This document shows positions 37,116-45,665 of a stretch of 64,000 bases of DNA, one piece after another. The stretch lies in contig NZ_BJYD01000007.1 in NCBI RefSeq assembly GCF_007991335.1, positions 17,482 to 81,481 of the forward strand, written 5' to 3'. Positions within the stretch are counted from its first letter, which is position 1; each line of letters begins with the position of its first letter. Origin of the DNA: Halobacillus faecis. Its GTDB lineage: Bacteria; Bacillota; Bacilli; Bacillales; Halobacillaceae. Made by a program: the position numbers and the translations under genes. Under the pieces are notes generated by a model. It did not search any database. It saw only the letters and a program-made list of their open reading frames with translations, and was not told where the DNA came from.

Positions 37116-38054
37116 TTACTTCCCCCATCGAAGGGCAACGGCTCCCCATGTGAGCCCGCCACCGAATCCGACAAGAACGACTAGATCATTTTCTTTAATT
37201 TTTCCTGCCTTCACGTCCTCTGACAAAGCGATTGGAATAGACGCTGAAGAAGTATTTCCATAACGCTTCACCTGCGTAGACATTTTTTCTTCAGGGATTC
37301 CTAAGCGTTGTCTGGCTGCTTCCATTATTCTTATGTTCGCCTGGTGTGGCACTAAATAATCAACATCCTGTTCACTCAAGCCGATTTTTTTAACGACATT
37401 GACTGAGGATTCAGGCATTTGTCTGACAGCGAACTTGAATACTTCACGACCATTCATGAACAATGTGTCCTCAGGAGTCTGATACAAGTGCGGTCCTCCT
37501 GCTCCATCAGCACCAAGTTCAAAGGAAAGAATTCCTTTATCATCACTTACCGGCCCAATGACAGCAGCTCCTGCTCCATCACCAAACAGGACACAAGTAT
37601 TACGGTCTGTCCAGTCCGTGATTTTCGAGAGTTTCTCTACCCCTACAACAAGAACATTTTTGTAGGCATTCGTTTCAATAAATTGCTTAGCTGTGATGAC
37701 ACCATACATGAACCCAGCACAGGCTGCACTCACGTCCATAGCAGCAACTTTGTTGGCACCAAGCCTATGTTGAAGCATGGCAGCTACAGATGGGAATGGC
37801 GTATCTGGAGTAACCGTTGCAACGAGGATCATATCAAGGTCCTCTGCTTTCATATCTGCATCTTTCAAGGCTTCTTCTGCTGCACGAAAAGCTAAGTCAG
37901 AAGTATCCATCTCGTCTGAAGCGATTCGACGTTCTTCAATTCCAGTTCGCGTACGAATCCACTCATCACTTGTCTCCACCATTTCCTCTAAGTCTTTGTT
38001 GGTCAGCACTTTTTCCGGCGCGTAGTGTCCAACGCCCAAGAATCCTGCGTTCAT
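37116..38054 (-). CDS. fabH: Beta-ketoacyl-ACP synthase III FabH
   Basis: 312-residue initiating condensing enzyme. The Cys-His-Asn triad is visible in [26 protein letters not shown] and [11 protein letters not shown]. It joins acyl-CoA primers to malonyl-ACP and sets chain branching in Bacilli. A FapR-like operator lies upstream and would control both fabH and fabF. Confidence 0.96.
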   Translation of the reverse strand: MNAGFLGVGHYAPEKVLTNKDLEEMVETSDEWIRTRTGIEERRIASDEMDTSDLAFRAAEEALKDADMKAEDLDMILVATVTPDTPFPSVAAMLQHRLGANKVAAMDVSAACAGFMYGVITAKQFIETNAYKNVLVVGVEKLSKITDWTDRNTCVLFGDGAGAAVIGPVSDDKGILSFELGADGAGGPHLYQTPEDTLFMNGREVFKFAVRQMPESSVNVVKKIGLSEQDVDYLVPHQANIRIMEAARQRLGIPEEKMSTQVKRYGNTSSASIPIALSEDVKAGKIKENDLVVLVGFGGGLTWGAVALRWGK

Positions 38055-38091
38055 ATATTCATCCCCTTAAAGGTAATATCTAATATCAATT

Positions 38092-38111
38092 CTTATGACT
38101 TGGTACTAATT
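38092..38111. promoter_or_regulatory. FapR-like operator upstream of fabH
   Basis: Reading the minus strand, AATTAGTACCAAGTCATAAG is close to the FapR operator form TTAGTACCTAGTCTTAA. It lies about 40-55 bases before the fabH start, where B. subtilis fabHAF carries its FapR site. Confidence 0.6.
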
Positions 38112-38247
38112 TTAATTCATCTTGGACTAATCTGCAAGTTTTACAGAAGTCTATCCTTGAACTTGTACTTCTTTTTACTATCTGTTGTACCTGCCTACAA
38201 AATACAGGGAGATCTTTCATAAATTGTAACAGAGGAGGTGTGCTTGT

Positions 38248-38424
38248 ATGGGCAAAAGAAAGTCATCCCCATTTGATGATTTCTGGGGATTCCGTCAGCA
38301 AGAAGATCATGAAGGGAAGAAAGGTTCGCAACCAAAACTCAATGATCTGTTTCAAGAAGCTTCAAAAACATGGAAGTCCGTCTCACCGATGATCAAACCA
38401 ATGATGGATAAGTTTAAGAAATAA
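38248..38424 (+). CDS. 58-residue hydrophilic protein
   Basis: Small basic protein, MGKRKSSPFDDFWGFRQQED to VSPMIKPMMDKFKK, preceded by a strong GAGGAGGTG. No membrane segment. It occupies the place between fabH and med where B. subtilis has comZ and yjzB, but it does not look like ComZ as I recall it. Family not recognised. Confidence 0.65.
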   Translation: MGKRKSSPFDDFWGFRQQEDHEGKKGSQPKLNDLFQEASKTWKSVSPMIKPMMDKFKK

Positions 38425-38458
38425 AAATTAGTTCCTTAAATCTGAAATGAATTCATAA

Positions 38459-38495
38459 GAAAACCTCTGAAGCTGTTTGTCTGCTTCAGAGGTCT
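38459..38495. terminator. Bidirectional terminator between the 58-residue gene and med
   Basis: AAACCTCTGAAGC and GCTTCAGAGGTCTTTTT form the stem. The med stop codon lies within the right-hand part. Confidence 0.85.
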
Positions 38496-39442
38496 TTTTC
38501 AGGGAGATCTCCTGTTTCTTTATAAGTTTCTACGACTTCTTCCATTTTGCTTTGGAAATTTTCCGGGATACTTGGGCTGTAGTCCCCCATTTTTATAGCA
38601 CCTTCCTGAAAATCAAATGTAAGCATTTCTCCAGGTAGGTCCTCATTCATATAACGCTCCATCGCTAGTTTATATACTTCATCTACCTTTTGGACAGTAC
38701 TTGTGAGCACCGTATTTTCAGCTACGGAAGATTGGTCCTGTACATAACCGATGGCAAAATTCCCGTCATTTTGGGCCCTTTCAATGACCGCAACATTAAA
38801 AACATCTCCTGCTGGATAAAACACATCCACACCCTCTTCTTTCATCGAGTCATAATACATGAGGGCCATCTCCGTGTTCTCCCAGCTGTTGGTCAGTGAA
38901 ATGTCAACTTGAGCGTCAGGATTTTGATAGATGACACCTTCATAAAATCCTTCTACTTCTGGTTGCCATTCAAATACTCCAATGATTCCAACACGATCGG
39001 TTTTAGTCATCTCCCCAGCTACCATTCCTGCGAAAAAACCCATCGCTTGCGCATCGAAATTGAGGCTGGTTACATTTTCGGCTGAGAATTGGCCATTAAA
39101 ATAGACGAAATCCATATCAGGATAAACCTCATGCAATTCCCTGAAGTGATTTCCATATAAGCTGCTATGTCCGAAGATGACGTCAATTCCTTTAGCTGCA
39201 AACTCATCGACGGCCTCGGCTGTATGTTGATATGTGCGTATACCTTCTTTAAAGTAAATGTCTACTCCATATTCCTCCTGGATGGCTTGCAATCCTTTAT
39301 ACCCTTGCTGCCCCCATGCTTTGTCATGGATCGTCGTTTCAACCAGCATACCGACCTTTATATCTTTTTTATAATCTGGCAAACCTTGACATGCGACAAG
39401 GGAAAATAATAGAGAGAGGATCATGATGGACTGTAATTTCAC
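38486..39442 (-). CDS. med: Med-like basic membrane lipoprotein (BMP family)
   Basis: 318-residue lipoprotein with lipobox LVAC near residues 15-18. The BMP (PnrA-like) substrate-binding fold is seen in VGMLVETTIHDKAWGQQGY, VIFGHSSLYG and RVGIIGVFEWQPEVEGF. In B. subtilis Med stimulates comK expression; nucleoside binding is typical of the wider family. The GTG at 39442 is better spaced from AGGAG than the TTG at 39448. It is adjacent to yjaV and yjzA as in B. subtilis. Confidence 0.85.
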   Translation of the reverse strand: MKLQSIMILSLLFSLVACQGLPDYKKDIKVGMLVETTIHDKAWGQQGYKGLQAIQEEYGVDIYFKEGIRTYQHTAEAVDEFAAKGIDVIFGHSSLYGNHFRELHEVYPDMDFVYFNGQFSAENVTSLNFDAQAMGFFAGMVAGEMTKTDRVGIIGVFEWQPEVEGFYEGVIYQNPDAQVDISLTNSWENTEMALMYYDSMKEEGVDVFYPAGDVFNVAVIERAQNDGNFAIGYVQDQSSVAENTVLTSTVQKVDEVYKLAMERYMNEDLPGEMLTFDFQEGAIKMGDYSPSIPENFQSKMEEVVETYKETGDLPEKDL

Positions 39443-39528
39443 ATTCAAGCACTCCTAAGTACCTACTTATATCCTCTCCCTATTCTACATTTTTTTCATA
39501 TCAAAAGTAAATGACAACATGGAGACCT

Positions 39529-40050
39529 CTAGACATTGCGAAGCAGCTGCTCACAGCGCCACAAAGCATCCACTCTTTCTGTGATGATATCCTTGTCTTC
39601 GAGTCGCTCTCCTACACGAAACGGTTCCTGATCAAGAAAGCTTCTCAGGAAGGCATCCATAAAATCCCCGATATAGGTCGCCTGGTGATCCATGATCCAT
39701 TGCACCAGTTCACCTTTTCCCTGAGCCCCTGTCTTCCGGATATCCATCCATTCACCATAAAGAAGGGGCGTCTCAATCCAATTTTCCTCTGTATCTCCTT
39801 GCCTGACCAGCAACCCCTCATCCACTAAGTCCACTTCCCACTCGTCATTTGATTGTTGGACGTGATTTTCTTTATCACTTCGTTGAAAAAAATGTTGAAA
39901 ATTACTGTTTCTGCCTACATACATATATAGGAGATCGCTCTTCGAATCCTCGATGGGGTCAATACCGATGACTTCGATACCTTCCTGAAGAAGACTTGAT
40001 GTCAGGTGATATCCAATCCAATGAAAGCAAGGGTTAATGGTCACCATCAT
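39529..40050 (-). CDS. yjaV: YjaV-like protein
   Basis: 173-residue soluble protein. The N-terminus (residues 5-30, HWIGYHLTSSLLQEGIEVIGID) looks like the first beta-alpha-beta unit of a nucleotide-binding fold, but the glycine motif is incomplete. Length and position, upstream of med and divergent from yjzA, fit B. subtilis yjaV. Function unknown. ATG follows GAGGAGG. Confidence 0.7.
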   Translation of the reverse strand: MMVTINPCFHWIGYHLTSSLLQEGIEVIGIDPIEDSKSDLLYMYVGRNSNFQHFFQRSDKENHVQQSNDEWEVDLVDEGLLVRQGDTEENWIETPLLYGEWMDIRKTGAQGKGELVQWIMDHQATYIGDFMDAFLRSFLDQEPFRVGERLEDKDIITERVDALWRCEQLLRNV

Positions 40051-40184
40051 AGGCTATCCTCCTCTTCCTTGTCTTCCTACATAATATTCAATGGAAACGT
40101 TAATCATGAAGCGATTTCATATTTCCTTTTCCTGTACTCTCTGATAAGATAAGAATAGATTGTGTAAAAATGAGGTGAGTAATG

Positions 40185-40358
40185 ATGCGGATGATTTGGA
40201 CAATCATTTGGGCTTTCCTATTGAGCTTCATGTCCGCTTATGTAGTCAGCAACATGGCTGGGAGCAGTTTCGCTTTCTCTCAAGTCATCATTATGACAAT
40301 TCTTTTCACACTGGCTGCAGTTGTTCTTGGGGAAGGAATTATCAAAGAAGAAGCATAA
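40185..40358 (+). CDS. yjzA: YjzA-like DUF2929 membrane protein
   Basis: 57-residue protein with two membrane segments, starting MRMIWTIIWAFLLSFMSAYV. It matches the DUF2929 pattern of B. subtilis YjzA in length, start and location beside yjaV. The GAGGTG at 40172-40177 suits this ATG better than the one three bases earlier. Function unknown. Confidence 0.75.
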   Translation: MRMIWTIIWAFLLSFMSAYVVSNMAGSSFAFSQVIIMTILFTLAAVVLGEGIIKEEA

Positions 40359-40552
40359 GCCACACTCAAGCGTTGCTATCCTTCGGGAGGCAACGTTTTT
40401 CATTTGGAAAATGATGAGATTCTCCTCTAGTCACAAGGACAAGGTTCCTTTATAATCGTAGAGTGCGTGAACATCGTCACAATTGTTCTATCAACACAAA
40501 CAAAAAATATAGATAGAAATAGGAATACAGACGGGCAGGAGGAACAAGTAGT

Positions 40553-41371
40553 ATGGAACAACTATGGTTGATCATTAAATATTTATTTTTGGGGATCTTT
40601 CAAGGATTTACTGAACCAATTCCGATTTCATCCAGTGGTCATTTGGTCATTGCACAGGAACTACTAGGGGTTGAACTGGAAGGACTTACATTTGAGGTGC
40701 TCGTGAACTTTGGCTCTCTCGTAGCGGTTTTGATCATCTACCGCCAAGATCTCCTTCGTCTGATTCAAAATGGATTTGGATACTTATTCAATCGCAGCCA
40801 ACGCGATCATCAGCAGAAAGATGATTTTGATTTTATTATTTATCTGATCATAGGAACAATTCCGGCTGGGGTGCTTGGCGTTCTTCTCGGAGATGCTATT
40901 GAAGTTTTATCTACCGTTCAAACAGTTGGAATCACATTGATCATCACAGGAATCGCCCTTTGGTTAATTCGTAACCTGAGAGGACGTAAAGGCGATGGGC
41001 AGTTAACGTGGAAAGATGCCTTGATTGTGGGGATTGGACAAGCAGTCGCTCTGATTCCGGGAATAAGCCGCTCAGGAGCCACGATTGTTGCCGCCATGTT
41101 TTTAGGAATGAAACAAGAGACGGCGCTCCGTTTTTCGTTCTTATTATTTATCCCTGTAAGTCTGGGGACAATGCTTCTATCCATAGAAGATGTGATCAAA
41201 CATGCAAGTGATGAGAATGCCTGGTTTGCTTATATCATGGCCTTTGCGGGTTCTGTAGTCGCTTCGTATTTCTCATTAAAGTGGTTCATGGGCATCATGG
41301 CCCGTGGGAATTTGAAATACTTCGCGTTTTACTGTTTTATCGTCGGTGGACTTGTCGTTCTCTTCTTATAA
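40553..41371 (+). CDS. uppP: Undecaprenyl-diphosphatase UppP (BacA)
   Basis: 272-residue membrane phosphatase that recycles undecaprenyl pyrophosphate for cell-wall synthesis; overexpression gives bacitracin tolerance in relatives. Motifs: [16 protein letters not shown] near residue 20, where relatives usually have E(F/W)LP(I/V)SS, and [17 protein letters not shown] near residue 170. About eight transmembrane helices. Single gene with its own terminator. Confidence 0.95.
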   Translation: MEQLWLIIKYLFLGIFQGFTEPIPISSSGHLVIAQELLGVELEGLTFEVLVNFGSLVAVLIIYRQDLLRLIQNGFGYLFNRSQRDHQQKDDFDFIIYLIIGTIPAGVLGVLLGDAIEVLSTVQTVGITLIITGIALWLIRNLRGRKGDGQLTWKDALIVGIGQAVALIPGISRSGATIVAAMFLGMKQETALRFSFLLFIPVSLGTMLLSIEDVIKHASDENAWFAYIMAFAGSVVASYFSLKWFMGIMARGNLKYFAFYCFIVGGLVVLFL

Positions 41372-41375
41372 ATAT

Positions 41376-41416
41376 TAAAAGCCAGTACAACTTTAAAGTC
41401 GTACTGGCTTTTTTAA
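41376..41416. terminator. Bidirectional terminator between uppP and moaD
   Basis: AAAAGCCAGTAC, loop, GTACTGGCTTTTTT. Confidence 0.9.
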
Positions 41417-41434
41417 TTAAATGGATACAGGGTG

Positions 41435-41668
41435 TTATCCCCCACTAACCGGAGGAATAAAAGCAATCGTATCACCTTCAGTGATGGTTGTATCCTCAGG
41501 AGCAAATTCTTCATTGACTGCCATCATGCAATTGTTCACTTGGTCGAGGGAATATTCGGAGCGCACTTTTTCTTTCACTTCTCCTAAAGTCATTCCGGCT
41601 GCTGCCAGTCTTACCTCATCCGTTCCAATCGCTTCCTTTAATCCCGCAAAAAATAAAAGTGTATTCAT
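41435..41668 (-). CDS. moaD: Molybdopterin synthase sulphur carrier MoaD
   Basis: 77-residue ubiquitin-like protein ending in the required Gly-Gly (IPPVSGG). The C-terminal thiocarboxylate donates sulphur for molybdopterin dithiolene formation. The ATG at 41668 follows GGAGGAAG and overlaps the moaE stop as ATGA. Confidence 0.92.
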   Translation of the reverse strand: MNTLLFFAGLKEAIGTDEVRLAAAGMTLGEVKEKVRSEYSLDQVNNCMMAVNEEFAPEDTTITEGDTIAFIPPVSGG

Positions 41669-42123
41669 TTGACTTCCTCCTTTAGCGGAACTCCCGGCTT
41701 GACCTCTTTCTGGTCTCCAATCCATTCTTCACCGTCTTCCCAATGCTCTTTTTTCCAAATCGGAACAATTTTCTTAATTCTTTCTATAGCATAACGGCTG
41801 GCTTCATAAGAGTCGTTCCGATGCGGAGTGGAAACAGCGATGATTACAGCAATATCCGTAATCTCAAGGCGCCCGATCCGGTGGGCAATGACAACTTCTG
41901 CGCTCGGCCATTGCCGCTCCATTTCCTTGGCGATTTGTTCCAGTTTCTTTTCCGCCATCTCTTTGTATGTCTCATATTGTAAATAAAGGGTTCGTTTGCC
42001 TTTGGTGAATTCTCTTACTGTGCCAATAAACGTATTGACGGCACCCGCCTCTCTTCTGATTACCCTCTTTGTTACTTCTTCAATCTCGAGTGGCTCTGAG
42101 GTAATCCAACAGCGTTTTTCCAT
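41665..42123 (-). CDS. moaE: Molybdopterin synthase catalytic subunit MoaE
   Basis: 152-residue MoaE. It has GAVNTFIGTVREFTKGK near residue 28, YETYKEMAEKKL near 48, VVIAHRIGRLEITDIAVII near 80 and the C-terminal PIWKKEHWEDGEEWI active-site Lys region. It converts precursor Z to molybdopterin with MoaD. ATG at 42123 overlaps the mobB stop by one base (TGATG). Confidence 0.94.
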   Translation of the reverse strand: MEKRCWITSEPLEIEEVTKRVIRREAGAVNTFIGTVREFTKGKRTLYLQYETYKEMAEKKLEQIAKEMERQWPSAEVVIAHRIGRLEITDIAVIIAVSTPHRNDSYEASRYAIERIKKIVPIWKKEHWEDGEEWIGDQKEVKPGVPLKEEVK

Positions 42124-42641
42124 CAGGCTCCCTCCTTCGCTAAACGATAGACTTCTGGTAAACGCTTTCTCCACTCTCTGAGCGATATGACTGGTAAGGA
42201 TATTCGATCCATCATTCGCTCATCCCAACAAATGACCAATTGGATATTCGTTAAGCTTTCAAGCAATGAGAGATCTTCTTCCCTTTTTATAATGACAGCC
42301 TTCGGAAAGTCTTCCTGCTTGTACCCTTCCACAACAATTAAATCAGGAGAAAAATGCTGATATATGTTCACGAGTTGTGTGAGCGGAAAGTCCTCTTCAT
42401 GAGATAATTCAAGCTGAAATCTACGAGGGCTGTCCACTCCTGTCAAAAATGCCCCCGATTCATGCAGACGATAACTATCTGTATCCAGGTGCATGACCTT
42501 CAGCGGTTCCTCATGACCATGATGCTTAATCGCAGCTACTTTCTCTCCGCGGTCCGCTCCATAAGCAATTAAATCTGAGAGCAATGATGTCTTTCCAGTG
42601 TTTTTGTAACCGACAATTTGAAAAACCGGCGTTTCGGGCAT
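42123..42641 (-). CDS. mobB: Molybdopterin-guanine dinucleotide biosynthesis protein MobB
   Basis: 172-residue P-loop GTPase-like protein. Walker A is GYKNTGKTSL near residue 10; DLIVVEGYK near residue 105 is the Walker B-like segment typical of MobB. It assists guanylation of the molybdenum cofactor. ATG at 42641 follows AAGGAGGG. It is first in a three-gene moco unit; moaA, moaB, moeA and mobA are not in the window. Confidence 0.9.
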   Translation of the reverse strand: MPETPVFQIVGYKNTGKTSLLSDLIAYGADRGEKVAAIKHHGHEEPLKVMHLDTDSYRLHESGAFLTGVDSPRRFQLELSHEEDFPLTQLVNIYQHFSPDLIVVEGYKQEDFPKAVIIKREEDLSLLESLTNIQLVICWDERMMDRISLPVISLREWRKRLPEVYRLAKEGA

Positions 42642-42768
42642 TCGTCTTCCCTCCTTGGTAATCACTCGCACACGTTAAATAACAATGGGGCTTGGATGAT
42701 GTGCACTGGACCGCGAACGGAACAGAAAAGACAACGCTCTTCGCCGGATCTATCTTCCTTTGTTATGT

Positions 42769-42801
42769 AAAAACCCCTACCGTCGTTCACACGGCAGGGG
42801 C
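42769..42801 (-). terminator. Terminator after yitW
   Basis: CCCCTGCCGT and ACGGTAGGGG (one G-T pair) with T-run on the minus strand. Confidence 0.85.
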
Positions 42802-42815
42802 ATAGCTTCCATAAA

Positions 42816-43130
42816 TCAATCTGGAATTCCAAGAGCTATCTTCGCATAACGGCTCATACGATCTTTGGTCCAAGGTGGATTCCAAACGATATTGACCTTT
42901 ATTTCATTCAATTCAGGTAAGTCAGCGAGAGATCGTTTGACATCCTGTTCGATATGACCCGCAAGCGGGCAGCCCATAGCCGTTAACGTCATTGTTACCG
43001 TTGTGTCGCCATTGTCATCTATATCGACGCCATAGACCAAACCTAAGTTGACGATATCAATGCCGAGCTCAGGGTCAATGACATTCTCAAGGGCACCCAT
43101 TGCATTTTCTTCAAGTGCAGTTGTACTCAC
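42816..43130 (-). CDS. yitW: MIP18/DUF59 family protein (YitW, SufT-like)
   Basis: 104-residue DUF59 protein. It has NVIDPELGIDIVNLGLVYG near residue 15, the conserved MTAMGCPLAG near residue 50 (Cys likely involved in iron-sulphur work) and VWNPPWTKDRM near residue 82. Family members help iron-sulphur cluster maturation. GTG at 43130 follows AAGGGGGA. Neighbours are yitV and yitU as in B. subtilis. Confidence 0.9.
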   Translation of the reverse strand: MSTTALEENAMGALENVIDPELGIDIVNLGLVYGVDIDDNGDTTVTMTLTAMGCPLAGHIEQDVKRSLADLPELNEIKVNIVWNPPWTKDRMSRYAKIALGIPD

Positions 43131-43204
43131 ATTAGTTCCCCCTTCACAATTCTTCAAACTCTATTATAAACAAAATTTCAAAGAGAATAAAATATTCCCA
43201 CTGG

Positions 43205-43969
43205 TTACAATACTAACTCCAACCAATTGACCATTTCGATGACAGCAAAACGGCTGACTTTATGATCACGTCCGACCTCTCTCAGAAAACGAATATTTTC
43301 AGGGTTCTTATATTGAGCGATCGCTTCATTATAAAAATCATAGGAATGCTCGAACGGAACAACTGGATCCGCATCACCATGCCAGAAAAACAGCGGGCGT
43401 CCATAAAGTTTATCCATTTGCTTGGAAAGGTCAATACCTTCAAGTGAGCTGTACAGTTCATCAAGGTCAGCTTCTTTCAAAGGAAGGGAAACCCCGGAGT
43501 TTTCGACGTCCTGTATGAGCTTTCTGGCAAATTCAACTGGCTTTGGCGACCCCATCATAACAGCAGAAGCTTGAATCCAGGGATACATCGTCAATGCAGC
43601 ACTTGTCGTTATACCGCCCATTGAAGTTCCGCCAACACCAATGCGTCGATCTTTAATTAGATCCTGGCGATCGAGTTCATCTTTTATATCTTGAAGCTCT
43701 TTTAAATTTTGATACACGATATCCCAAAACTTGAAGTTCAGTTCCTGTTTCGGCAGTTCTTCATCACGTTCGCCATGATGAGCGCTATCAGGAAGGATGA
43801 CCCGGTATCCCTTTTGAGCAAGGAGATAAGCTTGAGGTAAGTTATGCTCTTTTGCGGAAGTAAACCCATGGAAGTAGATGAACACGGGTAATGGCTGCTC
43901 TTGTTTCGTCGAATCGACTACAGTTAAAGTGGGTACATTTTTATAAGTATTTCGGTAAATCCCAATCAT
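43205..43969 (-). CDS. yitV: YitV-like alpha/beta hydrolase (putative esterase)
   Basis: 254-residue serine hydrolase of the dienelactone/prolyl oligopeptidase type. The oxyanion region is YFHGFTSAKEH, the nucleophile GGTSMGG near residue 116, the Asp WHGDADPVVP near 198 and the His GRDHKVSR near 236. All three catalytic residues are present. Cytoplasmic; the substrate is unknown. Confidence 0.88.
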   Translation of the reverse strand: MIGIYRNTYKNVPTLTVVDSTKQEQPLPVFIYFHGFTSAKEHNLPQAYLLAQKGYRVILPDSAHHGERDEELPKQELNFKFWDIVYQNLKELQDIKDELDRQDLIKDRRIGVGGTSMGGITTSAALTMYPWIQASAVMMGSPKPVEFARKLIQDVENSGVSLPLKEADLDELYSSLEGIDLSKQMDKLYGRPLFFWHGDADPVVPFEHSYDFYNEAIAQYKNPENIRFLREVGRDHKVSRFAVIEMVNWLELVL

Positions 43970-44151
43970 TGTTCCTATTTCCTTTCTGCAAAAACTTTAC
44001 GTTTGGTTTAAGTTGTGTTTATAAATAGTTTATATAATATGTATCGTAACACTGCCATCTTTAATTGGAAAGTGTTAGGTAGTCACAAGGGAAATTCTTT
44101 ACAATCCACCGCTCTCCCCGATAAACTATACATACAAATGAGGTGAAGATT

Positions 44152-44970
44152 ATGGAACGACATCTGATTGCATTAGATTTAGATGGAACATTATTAACCG
44201 ATAATAAAGTCATTAGTGAAAAGACGAAGAATACCGTCCTGAAGGCTATGGAACAAGGTCACATCGTCGTCATAGCAACAGGTAGACCACACCGGGCGAG
44301 CATTGATTATTATCATGAACTCGGTCTTGAGACACCAATGGTTAATTTCAACGGGGCACTGATCCACCATCCGAAAGACCACCGTTGGGATGCCATTCAC
44401 TCTCCTTTAGGGATCCGTACCGCTCATAAAATCATTCACACCTGTCAGGAACTTGGTGTTAAAAACATTCTGGCTGAAGTGAAAGATGATGTGTATTTGG
44501 ATCAATATGACGAGGAAATCATGAGTATTTTCCAAACAAAAAACGATTCCATTACCGTCGGCCGCCTTCAATCAAACTTGAAAGAAGATCCGACATCCAT
44601 TCTCATCCATCCAGAAGAAGAAAAAATCCAAAAGCTCCGAGATCAACTGGACGATCACGCGTCCTTGATCGATCACCGTAAATGGGGGGCTCCTTGGCAT
44701 GTCATTGAAATTGTGCGTGCTGGCATGAATAAAGCCGTTGGTTTGGATAAGATCGCCCGATATTTCCACGTCCCGAATGAACGGATTATTGCTTTCGGAG
44801 ATGAAGACAATGATTTTGAAATGATCGATTATGCCGGTGTTGGCGTAGCAATGGGAAATGCCATCAACGAACTGAAAGACCTTGCGAAGCATATCACCTA
44901 TACCAATGAAGAAGACGGGATCAGCGTATTCCTCGATGATTATTTAAAGATAAACAAGCGTGCGATATAA
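44152..44970 (+). CDS. yitU: Cof-type HAD hydrolase YitU
   Basis: 272-residue HAD phosphatase, subclass IIB. Motif I ALDLDGTLL is at residues 7-15, motif II VIATGRP near 41, Lys in MNKAVGLDKI near 193 and motif IV AFGDEDNDFEMI near 219. B. subtilis YitU dephosphorylates a riboflavin precursor. ATG at 44152 is spaced six bases from GAGGTG, whereas the GTG at 44143 lies within it. Confidence 0.9.
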   Translation: MERHLIALDLDGTLLTDNKVISEKTKNTVLKAMEQGHIVVIATGRPHRASIDYYHELGLETPMVNFNGALIHHPKDHRWDAIHSPLGIRTAHKIIHTCQELGVKNILAEVKDDVYLDQYDEEIMSIFQTKNDSITVGRLQSNLKEDPTSILIHPEEEKIQKLRDQLDDHASLIDHRKWGAPWHVIEIVRAGMNKAVGLDKIARYFHVPNERIIAFGDEDNDFEMIDYAGVGVAMGNAINELKDLAKHITYTNEEDGISVFLDDYLKINKRAI

Positions 44971-44996
44971 GGTACATTTTTCCTCGCGTAAAAAAA

Positions 44997-45060
44997 GGCC
45001 CTCCTGCCATACTAATCTTGAACGTGAAAGCGTTCAGGCTTATTTATGACAGGAGGGTCT
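44997..45060 (+). promoter_or_regulatory. Hairpin that buries the ribosome binding site of the 48-residue gene
   Basis: CCCTCCTG (44999-45006) pairs with CAGGAGGG (45050-45057), and CAT with ATG extends the stem after one mismatch. Inside is a small hairpin TGAACG/CGTTCA. The whole ribosome binding site AGGAGGG is in the stem, eight bases before the ATG at 45065. Confidence 0.55.
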
Positions 45061-45064
45061 TGTC

Positions 45065-45211
45065 ATGGAGCAGCAACAGAAAACCAATCGTAAACAGGAT
45101 CGCTGGACAGAAGTTCGAAAATTCGACGAAAGCGAGATGGAGCCAAAAAGGCTTTCAGAAGCGAATCGTAAAGAAATCGAATCAGACCAGCATACGGTAG
45201 GAGGGTTTTAA
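45065..45211 (+). CDS. 48-residue hydrophilic protein
   Basis: Very small charged protein, MEQQQKTNRKQDRWTEVRKF to ESDQHTVGGF. A strong AGGAGGG precedes it, but that site lies in the stem of a predicted hairpin. The next gene starts two bases after its stop and its own ribosome site overlaps this gene's last codons. Family not recognised. Confidence 0.6.
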   Translation: MEQQQKTNRKQDRWTEVRKFDESEMEPKRLSEANRKEIESDQHTVGGF

Positions 45212-45213
45212 CC

Positions 45214-45423
45214 ATGGAGAAAAACCTTTTTGAAAACGCGCGCGAAGCGGTCAACCGTTTCACCCAAAAGCGTGGGGGCAAACACGACGCGACTAGCCAA
45301 CATGATATGGAAGCCGCGAAACAAGCGATTCAGTCTGCCTATAGCCAATGTTCTCAAGAGGAGAAACAACAGCTACAGCAGTTTGAACAAGAAGTGGAAG
45401 CTCACCACAACAACTTACGATAA
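45214..45423 (+). CDS. DUF3813-like small protein
   Basis: 69-residue helical, Gln-rich protein. The N-terminal KNLFENAREAVNRFTQ and the mid-part MEAAKQAIQSAYSQCSQEEKQ resemble the DUF3813 family found next to yitU in Bacilli. GTAGGAGGG gives the start. Function unknown. Confidence 0.7.
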   Translation: MEKNLFENAREAVNRFTQKRGGKHDATSQHDMEAAKQAIQSAYSQCSQEEKQQLQQFEQEVEAHHNNLR

Positions 45424-45434
45424 CGATCGTAGAA

Positions 45435-45468
45435 GATCAGGCTGTTTCCAAACAGCCTGATCCTTTTT
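45435..45468 (+). terminator. Terminator after the DUF3813-like gene
   Basis: GATCAGGCTGTTT, two-base loop, AAACAGCCTGATC, then T-run. Confidence 0.92.
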
Positions 45469-45560
45469 AATTAGAGCTACTGATTTTTGAAGACCGAATG
45501 CCATAATGTAGAAGATCTATGAGTAATAATAAGTGTTTTTATTTGGGTGGGGCCTAGAAA

Positions 45561-45585
45561 GTTATAAACTTGTCTAACCGGGTAT
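45561..45585 (+). promoter_or_regulatory. Possible sigma-B promoter
   Basis: GTTATA, 13 bases, GGGTAT. The -10 is perfect for sigma-B (GGGTAT), the -35 has two mismatches to GTTTAA. No gene follows on this strand, so any transcript would be short. Confidence 0.25.
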
Positions 45586-45611
45586 ATAATGAGTACCCCC
45601 TAATGATTTTC

Positions 45612-45665
45612 TAAATACATCGAAGCGCCGGATTGAGTGCACAATCCGGCGCTTCGATGTATTTA
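45612..45665. terminator. Perfect 23-base inverted repeat at the end of the HAD gene
   Basis: The arms begin TAAATACATCGAAGCG and pair perfectly for 23 bases around an eight-base loop. The HAD stop codon is in the right arm. Neither side has a strong T-run, so it is unusual as a terminator. Confidence 0.6.
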
